A stretch of DNA of 64,000 nt from Candidatus Electronema sp. (GTDB lineage: Bacteria > Desulfobacterota > Desulfobulbia > Desulfobulbales > Desulfobulbaceae), in the NCBI GenBank assembly GCA_026645415.1, contig JAPEVH010000006.1, positions 27,061 through 91,060 of the forward strand, in the 5' to 3' direction. Under the pieces are notes generated by a model. The model searched no databases and was not told where the DNA came from. It saw only the letters and a list, made by a program, of their open reading frames with translations. Below, piece by piece: positions 29,114 to 36,263 of this stretch (position 1 is the stretch's first letter; each line of letters opens with the position of its first letter). A program made the translations under genes and the position numbers.

Positions 29114-30356
29114 TCCACTTGGTCAGGATATATTCGTAGGTGTCCATCACGGTGTTCCAAACTGCAACATTTTCAAAGCGTTTGATATAGGACCCACCAG
29201 TTCTAATGCTTCCTTGTTGGACAGAAATCTTGCCGTCAGTGCCTTGTAACGGCTCAGTAGCAGGCTTGCCTTCGTACCAATACTCCCATTCGGCCTTGGA
29301 CATGAAATTACGTGACCGTTCTGGATTAGAAATATAATAGCCTTGCCGAGCAATGAACGCACCTGGCCAGCCCGAAAGCCACCAGTTCATGAAGGCGTAA
29401 GCTGCCTTTTGTCGTTCGCCAGTGCAAGCGCGAGACAAACACATCACTCCTTGCCAAGCCCGATAGCCTTCCTTGGGTGCAGCGTAGATACAGGGAATGC
29501 CCATACCATTAAGCGCACTCACGCCTGGCGAAAACATACTCTGAATTACGGTTTCACCAGAGGCCATAAGTTGGACTGAATGGGGCACAGAAGTCCAGAC
29601 CCCGCGAAAATGGCCTTTTCGTTTTAAGCTGATAGCAATATCAAAGAGTTGATCAACCTCTTCACGGCTCATGTTGCCTAGATCTTTGAAGGTCATTAAC
29701 CCCTTGGCCTGCACTGCCAAGGCTAAATCAAAAATCCCTATTTCTGGTGAGTTAACAATCGCTACTCGGCCATGCCAGCGTTCATCTAACAGCCAGCCCC
29801 AGCTTTCTGTCTTGTAGGGAATACCTTTGGGCACAACTGCGGAGTTATAGCCAAAGGAATCTACATTATGCACATAGGGCAAGAAGCTAATCTGCTGGGT
29901 TGGATGAGGGCCGATGTTGCCGTCCTGCTGCACATAGAGAATTTTATTTGGCACATCACCAGCTCCCGGTTTGGCCTGTTCTGAGATGCGACCCAGCTTG
30001 CTGAGGCTATTGACTTCATGCCAGTATTTTAGTTTATGCGTATCAATAGGCTGGATGGTCTTGGCTTGCCAGAGCACCTTGATACTATTTGACCACTGTT
30101 CGTAGATATCAAAGGCCGTTGGGTCAGTTGCAGCCTTAAGTAACACTTCGGCATCGCCACTAGGGTAAAATTCTATCTTGATCCCTAAATCCTGTTCTGC
30201 TTGCTGCCGAATTGGCTCTAGCAAGGTGACATGGGTGCCAATTACTTTGAGCGTTGGCTGAGAATTACCAGCATAAATAAGTTTGGGAAACGCAGCAGCA
30301 GCTAAGGCAGCAGTGCCAATTTTTCCACTTTGCTGGAGAAAGGTGCGGCGGTTCAT
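29094..30356 (-). CDS. Tat-exported PotD-like periplasmic binding protein
   Basis: A protein of 420 residues. The N-terminus MNRRTFLQQSGKIGTAALAA has the twin-arginine motif (RRTFLQ) and ends in an Ala-rich signal region. The mature part resembles spermidine/putrescine-type extracellular binding proteins (TLKVIGTHVTLLEPIRQQ; FDIYEQWSNSIKVLWQA; FVPYVHN-like segments). No permease or ATPase genes are nearby; instead the gene overlaps a membrane histidine kinase. It therefore looks like a sensor rather than a transport component. It is the first gene of the five-gene signalling operon. Confidence 0.85.
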   Translation of the reverse strand: MNRRTFLQQSGKIGTAALAAAAFPKLIYAGNSQPTLKVIGTHVTLLEPIRQQAEQDLGIKIEFYPSGDAEVLLKAATDPTAFDIYEQWSNSIKVLWQAKTIQPIDTHKLKYWHEVNSLSKLGRISEQAKPGAGDVPNKILYVQQDGNIGPHPTQQISFLPYVHNVDSFGYNSAVVPKGIPYKTESWGWLLDERWHGRVAIVNSPEIGIFDLALAVQAKGLMTFKDLGNMSREEVDQLFDIAISLKRKGHFRGVWTSVPHSVQLMASGETVIQSMFSPGVSALNGMGIPCIYAAPKEGYRAWQGVMCLSRACTGERQKAAYAFMNWWLSGWPGAFIARQGYYISNPERSRNFMSKAEWEYWYEGKPATEPLQGTDGKISVQQGSIRTGGSYIKRFENVAVWNTVMDTYEYILTKWNEFVLA

Positions 30357-30383
30357 AGCTCACCTAGCAGGAAGTTGATCAGC

Positions 30384-30420
30384 AAAAAAACGCTTCTTAT
30401 TTATTTTCCTAAAATAAGGA
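30384..30420 (-). terminator. Possible terminator after xerD
   Basis: On the minus strand a hairpin CTTATTTT-AGG-AAAATAA with a bulge is followed a few bases later by a run of seven T. The spacing between stem and T tract is longer than ideal. Confidence 0.4.
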
Positions 30421-30452
30421 AGATCGTGCAAGGAAAAGGTGGGGCGCAGCGT

Positions 30453-31361
30453 TTAGCCACGGGGATGAAACTGCTCATGAGCAGCTTTAAGATGGCTTTT
30501 ATCTACATGAGTGTAAATTTGGGTGGTCGAGATGTCAGAATGACCGAGCATCATTTGGAGGGCGCGCAGGTCAGCTCCGCCTGCCAACATGTGCGTGGCA
30601 AAGGAGTGGCGCATTGTCTTGGGACTGACTGTCTTGCTAATTCCGCGCTGGCGAGCCATTTCGCCAATGATCTGCCAAAAGCGGATGCGGGTCATAGCCT
30701 TGGCCTGTCTGGTGATGAAGAGAAAACGGCTGCTTTTCTGACCTAGTAACAATGGGCGGCTCTGCTCTAAATAGGCAGCAATTCTCTGCCCAGCCTCCTC
30801 GTTAAAGGGAATTATGCGTTCCTTGCTCCCTTTACCAAAGATACGGACAAAGCCGCCATTCAAGCTGCAATCTTGTACAGGTAAATTAACCAGCTCAGAA
30901 ACTCGAATGCCAGTGGCATAAAGCAAATGCAGCATCGCAGTGTTTCGTAAGGTAAGAGGTTCCTCAATAGCATCCTCTGGAAGGGCCAGCAATAAATCTA
31001 CCTCAGCAGGAGAGAGAAACTCTGGGAGTACACTGCCTATTTTAGGTAGATCCACCTCAGCGGCTGGACTGATGGGTAATATTCCTTGAATAACCAGAAA
31101 ATCAAAAAAGGAACGAAGAGCGGAAAGCCGTCGAGCATTACTGCGGGCATTGAGCTTGCGGGTAAAGCAGTCTTTAAGAAAGGCTCGTACCTCAGCAGCC
31201 GTAATTTGCGCTGGGTTAACAATACCTTGTTCTTGCAGAAAACTAATAAAAAAACGGAGATCAGAACCGTAACTGTTGACCGTATTCCGAGAAAGCCTGC
31301 GCTGGACGGTCAGGTGACGGATAAAATGGTCAAGCTGGAGAGTAAGTTGGCAAGTTTCCAG
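30453..31361 (-). CDS. xerD: Tyrosine recombinase XerD, non-canonical start
   Basis: About 302 residues if read from CTG 31361. The core-binding domain reads LDHFIRHLTVQ, LSRNTVNSYGSDLRFF and ARRLSALRSFFDFL; the catalytic domain carries TGIRVSELVN (Arg), GKGSKERIIP (Lys), TMRHSFATHML, LGHSDISTTQ and IYTHVD (nucleophile Tyr). It resolves chromosome dimers at dif. No ATG, GTG or TTG exists between the upstream stop (31440) and the start of the homologous region; the first GTG (31055) would remove the whole N-terminal domain. CTG at 31361 gives exactly the family length. The His of the HxxR motif appears as Lys (SPKTMR). Confidence 0.85.
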   Translation of the reverse strand: METCQLTLQLDHFIRHLTVQRRLSRNTVNSYGSDLRFFISFLQEQGIVNPAQITAAEVRAFLKDCFTRKLNARSNARRLSALRSFFDFLVIQGILPISPAAEVDLPKIGSVLPEFLSPAEVDLLLALPEDAIEEPLTLRNTAMLHLLYATGIRVSELVNLPVQDCSLNGGFVRIFGKGSKERIIPFNEEAGQRIAAYLEQSRPLLLGQKSSRFLFITRQAKAMTRIRFWQIIGEMARQRGISKTVSPKTMRHSFATHMLAGGADLRALQMMLGHSDISTTQIYTHVDKSHLKAAHEQFHPRG

Positions 31362-31387
31362 AACAAAAAGATACGAAGGAAGGGGTG

Positions 31388-31423
31388 AAAGAAAAAGCCC
31401 TTGCCGCAGAGCGGCGGCAGGGC
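31388..31423 (-). terminator. Terminator of rpsU
   Basis: A strong GC-rich hairpin (GCCCTGCCGC paired with GCGGCAAGGGC on the minus strand) is followed by a T tract. It lies 17 bases beyond the rpsU stop and about 30 bases before the presumed xerD start, so xerD would depend on read-through or its own promoter. Confidence 0.85.
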
Positions 31424-31439
31424 CAGAACAGCTAATACA

Positions 31440-31637
31440 CTAATAAGCTCGGTTTTTGAGCCGGTTGTACTTACGCAGCTTACGCAGAGCTTCAGCAGAC
31501 TTACGGCGTTTTTTAATGCTTGGCTTCTCGTAGTATTCGCGCCGTTTCAGTTCTCGCTTAATGCCGTCGATTTGCAGCTTTTTCTTGAGCTGGCGGATGG
31601 CGTATTCAAGGTCTCCTTTGACTTCGACTTCAATCAT
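31440..31637 (-). CDS. rpsU: 30S ribosomal protein S21
   Basis: A very basic protein of 65 residues. MIEVEVKGDLEYAIRQLKKK, then KRELKRREYYEKPSIKKRRK, is the S21 pattern. S21 sits near the 3' end of 16S rRNA on the small subunit and helps translation initiation. The ATG has AAAGGAT at about 9 bases upstream, a consensus promoter lies 75-103 bases upstream, and a strong terminator follows the gene. It forms a single-gene transcription unit. Confidence 0.97.
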   Translation of the reverse strand: MIEVEVKGDLEYAIRQLKKKLQIDGIKRELKRREYYEKPSIKKRRKSAEALRKLRKYNRLKNRAY

Positions 31638-31711
31638 GAAAAATCACATCCTTTGGTTGATGGCATGTCCCATCTACATATTCATCTTGTTGCTTATAAA
31701 AAAGAGCGATT

Positions 31712-31740
31712 ACTATAATTTGCTCGTTGAGAACTGTCAA
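31712..31740 (-). promoter_or_regulatory. Sigma-70 type promoter of rpsU
   Basis: Read on the minus strand: TTGACA, a spacer of exactly 17 bases, then TATAGT. This is close to consensus and points toward rpsU, 75 bases downstream. It supports a housekeeping sigma factor of the usual kind. Confidence 0.85.
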
Positions 31741-31750
31741 GAGCTTTGAA

Positions 31751-33346
31751 TCAATTTTTTATAAAGCGTTGCTTCATCTTATGAGTGATTTCTTCAAACT
31801 CTGGCAAACGGAGCAGATGTAGCGTGGCGGCGTGCAGCAGAGCAGCGGTACTGATCAGCACCGCAACTGCGATAAGCTGAGAGGGAATCGCACCGGCTAA
31901 GAGCGGCCGCAGCAGCAGCTTTAGCCCAATCAGTCCGCCTGCCATGACCATACTGGAAAGGAGGATTTTTGCGGTACCTTTGCCAAGATAACTGAGAGAA
32001 AAACCAGCCAGTTTTCGATGCAAGACAAAACCAAGAAAGAAAAAATTTAGCACCATAGAACAGGAGGTAGAAAGGGCAATGGCTCGGAAAGAAAGGAGAT
32101 CAATAGTCAAGGTTATGAATAGAATATTGACAGCCACAGCAAGAAAAGAGCCGATTACCGGATACTTGGTGTTGTCAAGTGCATAGAAGACTGGCACCAT
32201 GATTTTTACTGCTGAATAGGCAAAGAGGCCGCAGGCATAGCAGATCAGAGCTTGGGCAGTACGGGTCGTGTCTTGAGCCGTAAAAGCACCGTGCTCAAAG
32301 ATCAGGCGGATGATTGGCTCTGCCAGCAAAATTAGGCCAATTGCCGCTGGAATGGTGAGACTGAAAACCATAACCAAGGAAGAGGAAAAAGTCTGGCGCA
32401 GGCCGGGCAAATCTTTTTGTGCCGCATGACGAGCCAGCACTGGCATGGCGGCAATCGAGAAAGCCACACCGAATACACCGATAGGAAGCTGTACCAAGCG
32501 GAAGGCGTAGTTGAGCCAAGAAACTGAGCCTTGTATGCAGGACGAGGCAAAATTGGTATTAACAAAGATGTTGATCTGGGTAGCGGACAGGCCAATTGTG
32601 GCGGGCAGCATCAGCCGGAGGATGCGGCGCAGGCCGGGATCACGGAGATTAAGCATGGGCTGAAAGCGGAAACCGGTCTTGCGCAACGCAGGCAGCTGAA
32701 TCAAAAGTTGGAACAGGCCGCCGCTTAACGTGCCCCACGCCATGCCGACAATCGCAGGTTGACCAAACTTGGGCAGCAACCAAGCCAAAGACACACCGCC
32801 GATGATCGAGCCAAGATTGAAAAAAGCAGAGGAGATGGCAGGAATAAAAAATTTGCCTTTGGTATTGAGCATCCCCATCACCACTGCGGCTAAGGCCACA
32901 AGGATGAGAAAGGGAAACATGATTCGGGTCATCATGGAGGTGAGGGCAGTTTTGCCTGCTACAGCAGCAAAATCCGGGGCCAGCAAACGGACGATTGGAT
33001 CAGCAAATAGAATGCCAAGCAAAGTGAGAAGACTGAGAAGAATACTGATAAAGACGAGCACATTCGAGGCCAGCTGCCAGGTTGCCTCGCTACCTTTGTT
33101 GGTGTCATAATCAGAAAAAACCGTAACAAAGGCAGCAGACAGCGCGCCTTCGCCAAACAAATCTCGAAGCAAATTAGGAATGCGGAAGGCAACGACAAAG
33201 GAATCATAAGCGTATCCAGCACCAAACAGCCCGGCAAAGACCTGCTCTCGTACTAAACCAAGCACTCGACTGCACATCACAGCCCCGCTGACTGCGCCAG
33301 CAGAGCGGGCAATCTTCCCGGTTGAACTGCTTGCTTTCTCTGACAT
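31751..33346 (-). CDS. murJ: Lipid II flippase MurJ
   Basis: A protein of 531 residues with about 14 membrane helices. It moves the peptidoglycan precursor lipid II across the inner membrane. The N-terminal SGAVMCSRVLGLVREQVFA and FRIPNLLRDLFGEGALSAAF are the strongest MurJ/MviN signatures, including the cavity arginines. It is transcribed away from the STAND module; the start region carries the left copy of the module's flanking repeat just upstream. Its 3' end lies 10 bases from the rpsU promoter. Confidence 0.96.
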   Translation of the reverse strand: MSEKASSSTGKIARSAGAVSGAVMCSRVLGLVREQVFAGLFGAGYAYDSFVVAFRIPNLLRDLFGEGALSAAFVTVFSDYDTNKGSEATWQLASNVLVFISILLSLLTLLGILFADPIVRLLAPDFAAVAGKTALTSMMTRIMFPFLILVALAAVVMGMLNTKGKFFIPAISSAFFNLGSIIGGVSLAWLLPKFGQPAIVGMAWGTLSGGLFQLLIQLPALRKTGFRFQPMLNLRDPGLRRILRLMLPATIGLSATQINIFVNTNFASSCIQGSVSWLNYAFRLVQLPIGVFGVAFSIAAMPVLARHAAQKDLPGLRQTFSSSLVMVFSLTIPAAIGLILLAEPIIRLIFEHGAFTAQDTTRTAQALICYACGLFAYSAVKIMVPVFYALDNTKYPVIGSFLAVAVNILFITLTIDLLSFRAIALSTSCSMVLNFFFLGFVLHRKLAGFSLSYLGKGTAKILLSSMVMAGGLIGLKLLLRPLLAGAIPSQLIAVAVLISTAALLHAATLHLLRLPEFEEITHKMKQRFIKN

Positions 33347-33376
33347 AATCTTCTTGACTCTGAACGATCTGGTTTA

Positions 33377-33480
33377 TGGTTATTGCTTGACTTGAAAGGG
33401 ATTACGGAGCAGAATACAGCTCAACAGTCCCGACCGATGGTTGTTACCACTCTCGGCGCAAAAGAGGAAGACCTTTTCTG
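33377..33480. repeat. Left copy of the imperfect direct repeat flanking the STAND module
   Basis: About 100 bases that recur at 36116-36215 with several mismatches and small indels. The best-kept parts are TTGACTTGAAA followed by GGATTA, GGAGCAGAAT and ACAGCT, then GATGGTTGTTACCA and TCTC. It lies between the murJ start and the first module gene. Confidence 0.85.
33388..33416 (+). promoter_or_regulatory. Promoter-like element in the left repeat copy
   Basis: TTGACT, a 17-base spacer and CAGAAT read toward the module. The same arrangement with the same 17-base spacing is kept in the right copy, ahead of the EF-G-like gene, which argues that it is functional. Confidence 0.5.
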
Positions 33481-33530
33481 CGCTCTTTGTTTGCCGAGGC
33501 CGGGCTAATCTTTTTCCACAGAAGAGCAAA

Positions 33531-33812
33531 ATGAGCGAAACCGTGCAAATTGCCCTGATTATTGCCGTGGCGGTTGCTATGGTCTGCGGTATTGCATTTT
33601 TTGTGCTGAAGGACAAGCTCCGCAGCGGCAGCCTCAAGATCAGCAAAGACTGCATTGAAGGCGGTGTGAAAACCCACGGGCCGTCTGTGACCAAAATCAG
33701 CGGTAACACGATCAAGGGCGACGGACACAAATTGACTGCCCACAACGGCGGTCAGATCGAGCAAAACAAGATTGACGGAAACAAAACCCAGTTAGATAGC
33801 ATCAATCGCTGA
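33531..33812 (+). CDS. Small single-helix membrane protein of the STAND module
   Basis: A protein of 93 residues, not assignable to a named family. One membrane helix at residues 5-26 (VQIALIIAVAVAMVCGIAFF) is followed by a Gly/Asn/Lys-rich tail with a repeated pattern: SLKISKDCIEGG, ISGNTIKGDGHKLT, IEQNKIDGNK. The motif SGNxIxGxG recurs in the NTPase encoded next. ATG 33531 gives a clean start; an upstream extension in frame would read the flanking repeat. The TGA stop is in the same frame as the next gene, with only nine bases before its ATG. It may anchor the NTPase at the membrane or be its N-terminal domain (inference). Confidence 0.6.
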   Translation: MSETVQIALIIAVAVAMVCGIAFFVLKDKLRSGSLKISKDCIEGGVKTHGPSVTKISGNTIKGDGHKLTAHNGGQIEQNKIDGNKTQLDSINR

Positions 33813-33821
33813 TTCAACAAT

Positions 33822-34583
33822 ATGCTGGCGAATTATCACAAAGAACGGACTGCGTTTGCCCGCCTGTGGGAGCGGCAGTGCCGGGAGCGCATTCTGCTGC
33901 TGCGTGGACAAGTCGGCTACGGCAAGAGTAGTCTGTTGACGCATTGCCGCCAAAGCGGGCCGGACAGCATCTTTCCTGTCTTTGTGAACTGCAAGCGGGA
34001 TGGCATCAATCCCGCCGAGATATTTCGCCTTGCTGCCGTCCAAGTGGGCCGTGACAGATTCCCCGCTTTCAGCCAGTGTCTGCGCCAGCACAATGTGGAG
34101 ATCAGCGGCAATCGGATTGAGGGCAGCGGCAACCAGATCAGCGTGGTGCTCGGCAGCGGCAGCGAGCAGGAGCGCAAAGAGCGGTTAGTCTGGCTGACTG
34201 ATGCGTGGCTGCGCGACCTCAGCCAGCTTGACCGGCCCCTGCTTTTGGTTGTGGACACTTACGAAAAGGCCGGTGCTGATCTGCAAAGCTGGCTGCTCAG
34301 TGTCCTTGTCCTTCTGCCCCGCGCCTGCAAGCAGCTGCGGGTGGTGATTGCAGGGCAGGAGGTGCCCGACACCAACACCTGCGAAGAATGGGCCGACTGC
34401 TGCTGCGAGCACGAGCTGAAAGGCGTGCCAGAGGCGGAGCATTGGCTGCCAGTGATCAAGGATCGGGGCTTCCGGGTGCCGGAAGAACCGCCGCTGATCT
34501 TCCTTTCCGGCATCTGCCGCGCTTTGGCAGGCAATCCGGCCAAGATATTGGAAGTCATAGAAACCTTTCCCCGTCTGCTCTGA
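33822..34583 (+). CDS. P-loop NTPase of STAND/NACHT-like type
   Basis: A protein of 253 residues. Walker A is GQVGYGKSSL at residues 29-38 and Walker B is RPLLLVVDTYEKA near 138-150; the domain order and the following VVIAGQEVP and LSGICRALAGNPAKI segments fit STAND/AAA-type ATPases, including a sensor-like Gly-Asn-Pro. Between the two Walker motifs (residues 94-108) sits an insert, ISGNRIEGSGNQISV, similar to the tail of the preceding membrane protein. No ribosome site precedes the ATG. The TGA stop is followed in the same frame, after six bases, by the ATG of the winged-helix/TPR gene, which supplies the parts a STAND protein normally has next. Confidence 0.75.
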   Translation: MLANYHKERTAFARLWERQCRERILLLRGQVGYGKSSLLTHCRQSGPDSIFPVFVNCKRDGINPAEIFRLAAVQVGRDRFPAFSQCLRQHNVEISGNRIEGSGNQISVVLGSGSEQERKERLVWLTDAWLRDLSQLDRPLLLVVDTYEKAGADLQSWLLSVLVLLPRACKQLRVVIAGQEVPDTNTCEEWADCCCEHELKGVPEAEHWLPVIKDRGFRVPEEPPLIFLSGICRALAGNPAKILEVIETFPRLL

Positions 34584-34589
34584 ATCAGC

Positions 34590-36035
34590 ATGTCCGATTA
34601 TCAGAAATTTCTCGCCGAATTGCAAGCCTGCGACAATCAGGATAAACGTGAGCGGCTATCCCTGGACTTCAGTCTTGCCCGGCTGCCAGAGCAGATACAG
34701 GCCGCTGTGCAGGCCGCCGCCGTGCCGCGCTTTTTTGACCGCGCCTTTCTTAACGCCCTGCTTAATCAGCCGTTTGATGAAGAGCAATTTGCCGCGCTTA
34801 TCGGCTTCTCGTACATTGAGCCGTATCCCGGCGAAGGGCGATTCAATGTTCACGAGCGTAGTCGCAAGCTGCTGCAAGAAAAGCTCTGGCAGGAAGAAGA
34901 GACGTTGTACCGGGAAATCTCCAGCCGTGCTTTTGTTTATTGCGAGAAGCAAGACCAAGACGATACGACGTGGCGGATTGAGACGGTATATCATCAGTTG
35001 ATTGCCGAGCCGGAGAAGGGGGTGGGTAATCTCAACAACACCTGTGTTGACTGGCTGAATCCGCCTCATTTCGCTTATGACAAAGCGGAGAGTCTGCTCC
35101 AAGCCGCACATGAACACCAAGAGATGAACCGACTAACTGAGAAAGTAACATGCTACCTTTTGCTCAATCAAGCGAAGGTGGATATCCGTTATGAGCGCAA
35201 TCGCGAGGCAAAAGAAGCCTTGCAGAAAATTCGATTGGCCTCTATTCAAGATGATCATTATCTAAAGCGCGAAGGGCTTCTTTCCCTTGGTCGTGTACAT
35301 TTTTATCTATCCGAATTCAACGATGCACAGCAGAGTTATGATGAGGCTATGCCGCTGTGCCGAGAAAGCAAGGATCGTCTCTACAAGGCTAAGTATCTTC
35401 AAAATCTCGGAGATTTGCATCTTCGTCTTTTTGACTTTAAGAAGGCTCGGAGATATTATGACAAATCCTTGCCGCTGTTTAACCGAATTCAGTTAGAGCA
35501 AGCTCACTGTCTTCATGGTATTGGAGAAGTTCTTCTGCACCTTTCAAAATTCAAAAAATCTCGGTCTTACTTCAGGAGTGCGCTTAAGTTGTACCAAAAA
35601 ATAGGCGAACGGATGAGTGAGGCACACTGTATTTTGTCTCTTGGTAAGGCACATCTTGCTTGTTCTGAACTCCCGGAAGCGCAGCGGCAACTTGAAGAAG
35701 CCTTGCAACTTTACCGGAAAATAAATCACCAAAGAGGTGAAGCCAATTGTCTACAGTCATTTGGTGATTTATCCATAAAGACCGATGAGTTCATTGCTGC
35801 CAAGCAATATTATGATGAGGCATTAGATTTGGCTGAACATATCCATTGCCCAGAAGGCGTGGCCGAATGCTGGGAAGGCTTTGCCAAGCTGCATCAGGCG
35901 CAAGATCAACTTCAGCAGGCAGAGGAATGCTGGCGCAAGGCGGCGGAGATGTATCGCAACCTCGCCATGCCTCTGCGGGAAAAGTATTGCTTGGAGCAAT
36001 TGAGCGGCGGGAACGTGGATCGCAACGGTCTGTAA
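34590..36035 (+). CDS. Winged-helix plus TPR protein, C-terminal half of a STAND-type protein
   Basis: A protein of 481 residues. Residues 1-120 look like the winged-helix part of a STAND ATPase (FLNALLNQPFDEEQFAALIG, FNVHERSRKLLQEKLW). From about residue 160 to 470 there are repeated TPR-like units (GLLSLGRVHFYLSEFNDAQQ, LGDLHLRLFDFKKARRYYD, GDLSIKTDEFIAAKQYYDEA). It has no nucleotide site of its own. No ribosome-binding site is visible. It shares the reading frame of the NTPase gene, so it may be made by re-initiation or by TGA read-through. TPR arrays in STAND proteins sense a trigger, so this half would be the receptor (family inference). Confidence 0.78.
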   Translation: MSDYQKFLAELQACDNQDKRERLSLDFSLARLPEQIQAAVQAAAVPRFFDRAFLNALLNQPFDEEQFAALIGFSYIEPYPGEGRFNVHERSRKLLQEKLWQEEETLYREISSRAFVYCEKQDQDDTTWRIETVYHQLIAEPEKGVGNLNNTCVDWLNPPHFAYDKAESLLQAAHEHQEMNRLTEKVTCYLLLNQAKVDIRYERNREAKEALQKIRLASIQDDHYLKREGLLSLGRVHFYLSEFNDAQQSYDEAMPLCRESKDRLYKAKYLQNLGDLHLRLFDFKKARRYYDKSLPLFNRIQLEQAHCLHGIGEVLLHLSKFKKSRSYFRSALKLYQKIGERMSEAHCILSLGKAHLACSELPEAQRQLEEALQLYRKINHQRGEANCLQSFGDLSIKTDEFIAAKQYYDEALDLAEHIHCPEGVAECWEGFAKLHQAQDQLQQAEECWRKAAEMYRNLAMPLREKYCLEQLSGGNVDRNGL

Positions 36036-36115
36036 AATACTGCGGCCTCTGTCTGCTATAATGCTGAGGAACAGAGCAATTTTTACGCCGCTGCTGAGAA
36101 GAGCGGGGCAATTAT

Positions 36116-36215
36116 TGGTTACTGCTTGACTTGAAAAGGATTAGGGAGCAGAATAACAGCTTATCATCGGCAGATGGTTGTTACCATTCTCTGTGCAAAA
36201 AAGGACGCATTTTCC
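36116..36215. repeat. Right copy of the imperfect direct repeat flanking the STAND module
   Basis: It matches 33377-33480 in the same orientation: GGTTACTGCTTGACTTG versus GGTTATTGCTTGACTTG, then GGATTA-GGAGCAGAAT, ACAGCT and GATGGTTGTTACCA. It ends shortly before the ribosome site of the EF-G-like gene. Confidence 0.85.
36127..36155 (+). promoter_or_regulatory. Promoter-like element ahead of the EF-G-like gene
   Basis: TTGACT, 17 bases, CAGAAT, as in the left repeat copy. This copy is probably the native promoter of the EF-G-like gene, and the left copy its duplicate or the reverse. Confidence 0.5.
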
Positions 36216-36263
36216 ACCGTCTGCCTTAGATCAATATTTCAGCACCGGCTATCGGAGGCAGAT

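Noticed and set aside
33810..34583. Selenocysteine as a settled reading of the two TGA codons
   Set aside because: The residues around them are not conserved catalytic Cys positions that I can recognise and I see no clear SECIS stem; kept only as one option in the finding.
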